DNA of 64,000 nt from Nilaparvata lugens. Lineage: Eukaryota > Arthropoda > Insecta > Hemiptera > Delphacidae. Position numbers and translations under genes: made by a program. The notes below the pieces were generated by a model, which saw nothing but the letters and a program-made list of their open reading frames with translations, made no database searches and was not told where the DNA came from. The stretch is from positions 53,190,045 through 53,254,044 of the forward strand of contig NC_052510.1 of assembly GCF_014356525.2 (NCBI RefSeq), written 5' to 3'. Shown here piece by piece: positions 51,301 through 60,300 of the stretch; positions within the stretch are counted from its first letter, which is position 1, and every line of letters starts with the position of its first letter.

Positions 51301-54300
51301 TGACTCTCACTGACACCACCCCATTCAATAGTTTTATGCAGCAAAAAAACTGACACTGTTTTGTATTCTTTACAACAGCGCGACTGTCGGAAGGTTAAAA
51401 CTATCAATTTTCAACTTGAAAATTTACTACTCAATTGATTTTACAATTCCGTCGTATTTATTTGATCTCTCCAGTTTTCAGATCTTATTTGTCAAACTTG
51501 ATCGATTTTTTCCACTTGAGGTTTCTCATTCCAAATAATTCCACTTAATAAATATAATTATTTCACTTGAAGTTTCCTTTTCATCCGGTTGTGTTGATTT
51601 ACAATTTAGTTTTTTCAAACTCCATTTACTAATCTTTTTTTGTTTAAATTGTATCTGAAGCCTGATAATTTGGAATCTGAAATCCAACTTTGCATAGATG
51701 GGGCGGAGCTCCTGAAATTTTTACAGATATGGAACTCGTGGCAGTTGATACAGCTTATCCATGACTATTATAGGTATGAATTTAATCAAAATCGTTGGAG
51801 CCGATTTCGAAAAAACCGTGAAAAACCCTGTTTTTGACAACATTTTCGCCATTTTAGCCGCCATCTTGAATTACATTTGATCGAAATTGTTCGTGTCGGA
51901 TCCTTATATTGTAAGGACCTTAAGTTCCAAATTTCAAGTCATTCCGTTAATTGGGAGATGAGATATCGTGTACACAGACGCACATTCACTCATACACACA
52001 CACACACACATACAGACCAATACCCAAAAACCACTTTTTTGGACTCAGGGGACCTTGAAACTTATATAAATTTAGAAATTTGGGTACCTTAATTTTTTTC
52101 GGAAAGCAATACTTTCCTTACCTATGGTAATAGGGCAAGGAAAGTAAAAATAACGAGCGAAGCTCGGTGCCCCGATATTTCAAATAAAGTGGATTTTTGA
52201 CAACATTTCAAGTCTCTTCAATTATGAAAAAGTTCCACAACATCAATATTCACGCTACAAACTTAATTGAAAGAATAAATTTTTCAATTCTGTGTGGTTA
52301 GATGGCAGAAACTGTTGGGCGACTCGGACGCGCGAAAGCAGCGCCTGCTGCGTATGCAGGAACAGTTCCGTCAGATCGAGGAGTTGTACCTGACGTTCGC
52401 GAAGAAGGCGTCGGCGTTCAACTCGTGGTTCGAGAACGCCGAAGAGGACCTCACTGACCCAGTTCGCTGCAACTCCATCGAGGAGATTCGCGCACTGCGT
52501 GACGCGCATGCGCAGTTCCAGGCCTCACTGTCATCTGCGCAGGCTGACTTCGAGGCATTGGCCGCGCTAGATCAGCAGATCAAGAGCTTCAATGTCGGAC
52601 CCAACCCCTACACCTGGTTCACCATGGAGGCGCTCGAGGACACCTGGCGCAACCTGCAGAAGATTATCAAGGTCGGTTCAATCATCAATAAATCTAGTCC
52701 ACTAGTAAAGTAAATTCGTATGGCTTTTGTTGGTGGGGAGTCCCTTGCGGGAAGGTCCCACCGCCTGAATATATAATTTAAGCCGTCAATGAGCCTTACG
52801 ACTTGGTATACGACTTTTTTACTATCTAGTCCACTCGAATGGTTTATTCCCAGAATTCAATTGAATTTATTGCCAAAAATCACAAGTACACATTTGTACA
52901 ATGTAATTAGCCTACCAGAGAAATATAATTACCAATACAATACAAATAGACATTGATTGTAACTTGAGTATAACAGTATTAACAATGTATTTTATTTATT
53001 TATACAATATGCCAATTTCCACTGAGTGTAACAAGACCCATAGTGATACAAAACAAAATAGCACTGTACATGAATAAACTATACGGTAAGTATTAATGTA
53101 AACTAAAAGTATAATAGATGAGCACAGTAAAAATTAATATAGATTACTTCAAAAACAAGATAGAAATATAAAAATGAGAAGAAAAAAAGTCAAAAAAAAA
53201 TTCTATCTTGTTTTTGTAGTAATCTACATTAATTTTTACTGTGCTCATCTATTATAATTTTAGTTTCACATTAATACTTATAGTTTATTCATGTACAGTG
53301 CTATTTTGTTTTGTACCACTATAGGTCTTGTTAGACTCAGTGGAAATTGTCAATTGTCAATGGATAAATAAATAAATGTAATATTTGGCACTGCCAACAT
53401 AAGATTTAGTATATCACTATTTTGTTTATCTTGGAGTCTTTCGTTCTCCACCTAAAACAATTTCTCTGCAGATTCTTCTTCAAGTTAATCTTCAAACTAT
53501 TTTAATTTTCAAGTTGAATATTACTATCCAATTGATAGTAATTTAGTGAGTTGATAGTAATTGATTCCAAGTAGATCCTTCTTCTGTTTAAACTATCAAT
53601 TTTCAAGTTGAAAATTTACTACCCAATTGATTGTACAATTCCGTTGTATTTATTTGATATATCCAGTTCTCAGATCTTATTTGTCAAACTTAATCGATTT
53701 GTTCTCACTTGAGGTTTGGATTTCAAATAATTCCACTTAATAAATATAATTATTTCACTTGAAGTTTCCTTTTCATCCGGTTGTGTTGATTTCCAATTCA
53801 GTTTTTTCAAACTCTATTTACTAAACTTTTTTTGTTCTAAATCATTGATCTTGAACAATGATTGATCAGAGATTGTTGTCGTATTTTTCAGGAACGTGAC
53901 ATTGAACTGGCCAAGGAGGCTCAGAGGCAAGAGGAGAATGACAAACTCAGAAAGGAGTTCGCCAAACACGCCAACGCTTTCCACCAGTGGCTCACAGAAA
54001 CAAGGTGAGAAATCCATTCAATCAATTATATGTTTCCAAATGTATAATGTATTTTTAGACCTTTGCAAGGTATCCATTCTAAATAAGCTGCATTGGACGG
54101 ATTAAATCACTATGTGATATAGGAGAAATGATAAATGACACATTGATAAGACTTATAGTCTAAGCTCATTAACTCAAATATAATTAATGCATTATCACAA
54201 CGATCTTTTATCAATCTTATTCATTCATTCAAATTCAGTTGATGACTATCTGTTAGAATCCTTGGAAACTAAGGTTATGTATTTGAACATTCCATCAAAC

Positions 54301-57300
54301 TCAAGAGCTTTTACAAACATAGAATTTCGTCATACAGTAATTTAGAGTCAATACAATATTAATATAAGTTCAATTCCATGGTCTATTCAATATACATCTT
54401 ATCACAGTTTATTTGTTCCACTGCTGAATCAGTCCAGATCATAATTAAATTTAACTATAACAGAAAAAACCAACAACATATATCTATTAATGATTAAAAC
54501 AATACCAATTATTGATAACATTTATATCACAGTCAGGTCAAATGGAGATTGAAAAAGAATCAATCACAGTCAGGTCAAATCACAGAAACATTGTATAAAA
54601 CGTAAATATAGTCTATATCAATCATCCCTACTCAGACAACTTACACAAAATGCACATGAATGCGTCAATTATAAAAAATCTCAGCATCACAAAAACCAGT
54701 CAGAACAAAAAAAATCTACAAATTTACACAATTTACAACAGTTATCATGGTTGGCCCTCAAAATAACTCATCCACCGAGTAATAAGCTCCTTCAACCAAG
54801 AACTCATAAAGGTCAGCCCTGAACCCTCTCAGTTCACCGCTAGTGGACGACAGCTTCAAAAAGCGTGGAAGTCTATTATAAAACTTGCACCCCGCATAGC
54901 TAGTCTTAAAGAATATTAAGATAAATAAAGCGCTCAATTTAAATAATTAAACTTATAATATTTGTTGGTAAATATTTGTAGGAATTATTGCATTTGAGAA
55001 AATATATTATGTTCAATATTGTATATTGTGAATTCTTTATATTATTCAGTTTTCGAATTTTTTTTTCCAAAGATATTTTTGTTGAATATAATTGTGAAAT
55101 TATTATATAGTGGAGCAGTAATTTCACGAAAATATTTTTTTGTTTTTGGATGAGAACAGATACAGACTCCTTGGCTGGGATGGGTGAATATTATCAGCGT
55201 TTTGAATACTGTTTTTCGCGCTTAAAAAAGCTTTACAGTTGTTGATAAATCTGTCTTTAACTCTACACTTTATTTTTATTCATTGCTCTACAAATCTGTA
55301 ATTGCTAGCATGGATTTTTGCTGGGAATTGAATTTAATGTGTGGTTTGTTTAATCTAATACAAATAGCCTATTCAGTGGTGAAGAATAAATAAATTTTTT
55401 CATCCCAAACTAATCTTCTTACTTGAAATACTTGAGACAATTGTTTCTTACATTGTAATTGATCCTACTAATACTCTGAACTTCCAACTACTGATCTAGT
55501 GTAAGAAGAGTGCTATTTTAAATTAAAATCCCAAATCTGAAACAATCAATTGATGGATGTACTGTATTGTAATGATATTGTACTGTTTGTGTTTGAAGTT
55601 GCCACTTGAGTGGGTTGATAGTAGATCACAAGTATAGAAACTAACCCATACAGTCAACTCTTGAACTAACTTGTCCCAGTTTATCATAACTCACTCAACT
55701 TTTACTAATCATTTGGTTTTGAAGATCAAGTTACCTGAATTTTTAACAAATGTCAATCTCACTTTGTACAACCATTACGGAACATAGAAGAAGCATAATT
55801 ATTGTCCTTCATTGTCACTACACTTTTTCAGATACAATTTGTTTGTTTTCAAATAAAAATAGTTGTATTTTGCTTCATTGTTAAATATTATTGTCAAAAT
55901 TCGTTCGAATACATAGTTACGACTAAAGGAATTAAAGGCACTGTTCATCATACAGTAAAAGTAATCCTAAAATAATTTTGTGTTTTTTGTGTATTCTGTA
56001 ATATTTTCAGGTTATTGATAACTGTTTCACGTATTTTTACAGAACATCCATGATGGAAGGATCAGGCTCATTGGAACAACAGCTTGAAGCAACTAAGGTA
56101 CAACTATCAATGTTTATTCCATTTGTATATAACAACACCTAATAATATATAATATAATAATAGTATAACATCCTGATCTACTGAATCCGGAATTCCTTGA
56201 CTTTATTCATATTGTATTTTACTCTCTATGTAGGCTATTTTATTTGTCCAATAACTATATTCAAATTGTATTATAATTGTAGTTGTCCAACACTATGATT
56301 TAACTGTATTATATGATATTTTAGGAGTCCAAAACTGTAATGAAATTGTATTACACAGTATTTTAGTTGTCCAACACTATAATTTAATTATATTGTGTTT
56401 TAGTTGTCCAACACTATAGCTCAATTGTATTATTCTCCACGTACCCAACACTATTATTCAATAGTTTTATTATTCTAGTTGTCCAACATCAATAATGTAA
56501 TCTGCTTGTTAGGCCTACATCAAGAATTTGTCTGTTGTGTAGAGAAAAGCAGGTGAGGTGCGGTCACGGCGGTCGGACCTGAAGAAGATTGAGGACCTGG
56601 GTGCAATTCTGGAGGAGCACCTGATCCTGGACAACCGATACACGGAGCACAGCACAGTGGGGTTGGCTCAGCAGTGGGACCAGCTCGACCAGCTGGGCAT
56701 GCGCATGCAGCACAACCTCGAGCAGCAGATACAGGCCAGGAACCAGTCTGGTACGCATTCACCCCAACAGCATAGCAAATTTGTAGAATTAGTTTAAAAT
56801 CCTTTACATTTGTGCTGTTAGCTTATCAGCTTAACGATGGATCCCCATTATGTCAATATTAATCAATAGTGAGGGCTGAGCGGGAATAGTCTCATTAAGG
56901 GCCGATTTCCGAACACGGGATTCAGCTAAGTTCTAGACTTTGAACAGCTGGAGTTGAAAAATTGGCTTTCCAAAATGAGGCGTAGTCGCAGTCCACGTTC
57001 AAATTAAACTTCGAAAAACTAGAAAATTGAACAAAAATGAAAATAGAGAAAAAATAGTGTAATGTTTCAGCTATTTTGAGTTTTTCAGAAATGTTTCATT
57101 TCGTCAAGAAAAACGTTTCTAATTATAGAAAAGCGAAAATAAATATCATAAAAACTGCGTCTACGCCCCATTTCGGAAAGCCAATTTTCTGACTCCAGCT
57201 GTTTAAAGTCTAGAACTTAGCTAAATCCGAGCTCGGAAACCGGCCCTAAACATCCTGGTAATAATATTTTCACTGATTCTGCTCAAGGAAACTATGGAGA

Positions 57301-60300
57301 GGAAAGTGTTTGTGTACAGAGACTGGATGGATATGGAAACGGCTTATGGGGTCTCAGCAACGGAATTCCTTGCGGGTGATGTTGAGGCTCTTGTTATCAG
57401 AGTCACTGAGGGACTGAGAGAGGGATTCAGAGGCAGACTTCAGAGAAGCCAGCGATACTCCCTGTATCCAGAACTGACGCAATTCACAAACTACGTGTAT
57501 GAACCAGTGGACTTCACATTGATTAAGTGGTTCATGAAGTCAAGGACCGAGCTCATTCGTCTCAACAAATATTCCCACAGGCAGGATGTAAGGATCTGTT
57601 CTCTATGCAACATGAAGGATGAAGATGATGTAGTGCACTTCATAGCCAGGTGCCCGGTGCTTGCAGAGTTCAGAAAGCGATACTTCGGAAAGACTTTGCT
57701 TGCTGTAGAGGAGCTGAAGACGTACCTGAATGGTGACAACTGGATGCTGATAGGACAATACTGCAGAGATGCTTGGGCGTACAGATATTTCTTGATTCAA
57801 GAATTCAATTTTTAATCCATACACACAAGATGTACTATTACCCTCTCTTCCTCTGTAAAATAGTATTTTCCATTTTTATTTTTTGCATATATTTTCTATT
57901 TTAAAAATGAATAAATAATATTAAAATTCATTTATAAAAAGCTTGTCAACACCTCCTGACGGCACTCAGCCAAGGAGAAAATGCTGACAATAAAAATTTA
58001 TTAACATTTACTTGATTATTTTCTAAAATGTAATGAAATTTCGTTCAATAAAAGCCTTTATTTATTATTTATTTATTTAATATTTTCACTGACTCTGATA
58101 CTGATATGTGGGAATCGGCCTCACATCGTAAGTATTATTGTAGGCACCATCTAACTGAATTCTTGTTCACTTATTGGCAAGAGCTATTCTCTTGATGTTA
58201 CTATAGTGTATTAAATGCTGATAGGGAGGTGCATAGGAGCTTTTATATCCACTAAACCTCATTTTTGTTGATGTATAATTACATATCAGGATATTTGTAA
58301 TGATGTCTCTTGTGTTAATTATTGATGTTAATATTTTGGTTGGCTTTCAGGCGTGAGCGAAGATGCTCTGAAGGAGTTCTCGATGATGTTCAAGCACTTC
58401 GACAAGGACAAGAGTGGCCGCCTGGACAAGGCCGAGTTCAAGTCCTGTCTGCGGGCGCTCGGCTACGACCTGCCCATGGTTGAGGAGGGCCAGTACGACC
58501 CCGAGTTCGAAGCAATCCTCGGTAAGTTGTCAATGTTCTTCCGCTCTTCTAGCTCTACCAGCAGATTGTTTCAAATGTCAGTCAGGCGCAATCTCCCATA
58601 GTGAGGCCCACGTTATAATTGCAGTATTTGATTGGCAATGGTATTGCTATCCTTGTCTATCATTCAACAAACCAGATAGCGCTATCTCTTTCTCGCTTTG
58701 CTCTGTTGCCAGATCGTCTTTTAACAATGTAGAATTAATAATTAATTAACAAAATATTTCATCTAAAGCTGGGTTCGTTTGTGCGTAAATGCCGTCGTCG
58801 CCCACGACAGGGTGAGGATCTCAGATTGGGTAGATTTCAATTTGTCTAAATAACCTAAAATATTATGTTCAATTATGTTTTAATGGGGAAGGTTGAGTTC
58901 ATACTTTTTATTCTTTTATATGGCAATATGTTGATATTAGAAATGTTTTGATTCTTGAATAATAAACACAAATAATGAAAAGTTATTTTGGTTGAGTTGA
59001 GGTTGAGTTCATACTTTTTATTCTTTTAAATGGCAATATTTTGATATTATTAGAAATGTTTTGATTCTTGAATAATAAACACAAATAATGAAAAGTTATT
59101 TGATCAGCTGTTTTAGCACACTTGAAATTTGAACAATATGAATGTCAACAATGCTTGTTGTTGTCGACTGCGGAAATTCACGCACAAACGAAAATGCACC
59201 TTTAATTATGAAAATTCATTATGAAATTATTGAAAAATATCATTTTTTGCTTAATAAAATATAATTGATTATTTTTAACGAGAATTTTTAACAACTAATA
59301 ACACATCAATAAACCTGTATCAGCTACCGTCTATAGAAAGCATTAACAAGACAGAGGATCGACAACGTTGTTCTCCTATCTTTCTCCATTGCCATTTAAC
59401 GTGGCTACTATAACTATAGTGTGGCTATTATGGAATCACTTGGATTTTAGTTGTGTATTAAAAAGAAATACAGAGTAGTATCTACACATATTTATATACA
59501 GAGTGTTCCACGAAAGGTGTAACAGCCGAAGAACGTAGATTCTACATGAAATTTGCAACACAAAATGTTGTGTAAAATTTTCCTTTATCGACCTTAGTTT
59601 TCGAGTTATATCGATTTTATGACATTGTAGAAAAAGTCAATAACTAAAAAACTATCAGTCAAAATCCAATTCATTCCAAAGGATATGGTCGGAATTAGGA
59701 ATAAATTTCCAATAATATTCTTATAATTTGTTACTTTGACGATTTTGAACTTTCATGAGCGCTCAAAGGTGAAAAAAGTTCATTCGACGAGTTCAAAGCC
59801 AAATTTCAAACAGTTTCAACACTCATAAAAAGTTTAAAAACTTCAAACAAATTATCAGAACCTTGTTGAAAATTTCCTCTTAACATCCATTTTTATTCTT
59901 AGAATTAGATGTCTTATTCTTTTCGTTATACAGTATCGACCCAAGTATATTTTCAAGGATTGATGAGCTTCAGATAGGAGTCTTTAGTATAGGCTATTTA
60001 ACATTTTTGAAGATACAGCACAGTTTTAAATGATTGGATTGCTCTCATAATTTGATTTAATTTGGTAATAGTTTTACCTATGATGAAAATGTCTTATTTA
60101 CTTTCTTAAATGAGCTCAAATTATGTCGTTTACAATCTCAAATTGTATTGTTTGTAACGTTTTGTTCATTTTCCATTTTCAGATGTAGTAGACCCCAACA
60201 GAGACGGTTATGTGTCTCTGCAAGAGTACATGGCCTTCATGATCAGCAAAGAAACCGAAAATGTCCAGAGCTCAGAAGAAATTGAGAATGCCTTCAGAGC

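Larger units (their letters stand above)
50088..51648 (+). repeat. Exon 20 duplication unit, copy 1
   Basis: Starts ATTGAAAGAATAAATT 34 bases before exon 20 and runs through the intron to about 51648. Matches 52266-53842 except for insertions: copy 1 alone has 50914-51398. Confidence 0.93.
52266..53842 (+). repeat. Exon 20 duplication unit, copy 2
   Basis: Matches 50088-51648 but carries two insertions of its own (52704-52835 and about 52990-53378) and lacks the piggyBac-like element. Confidence 0.93.
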
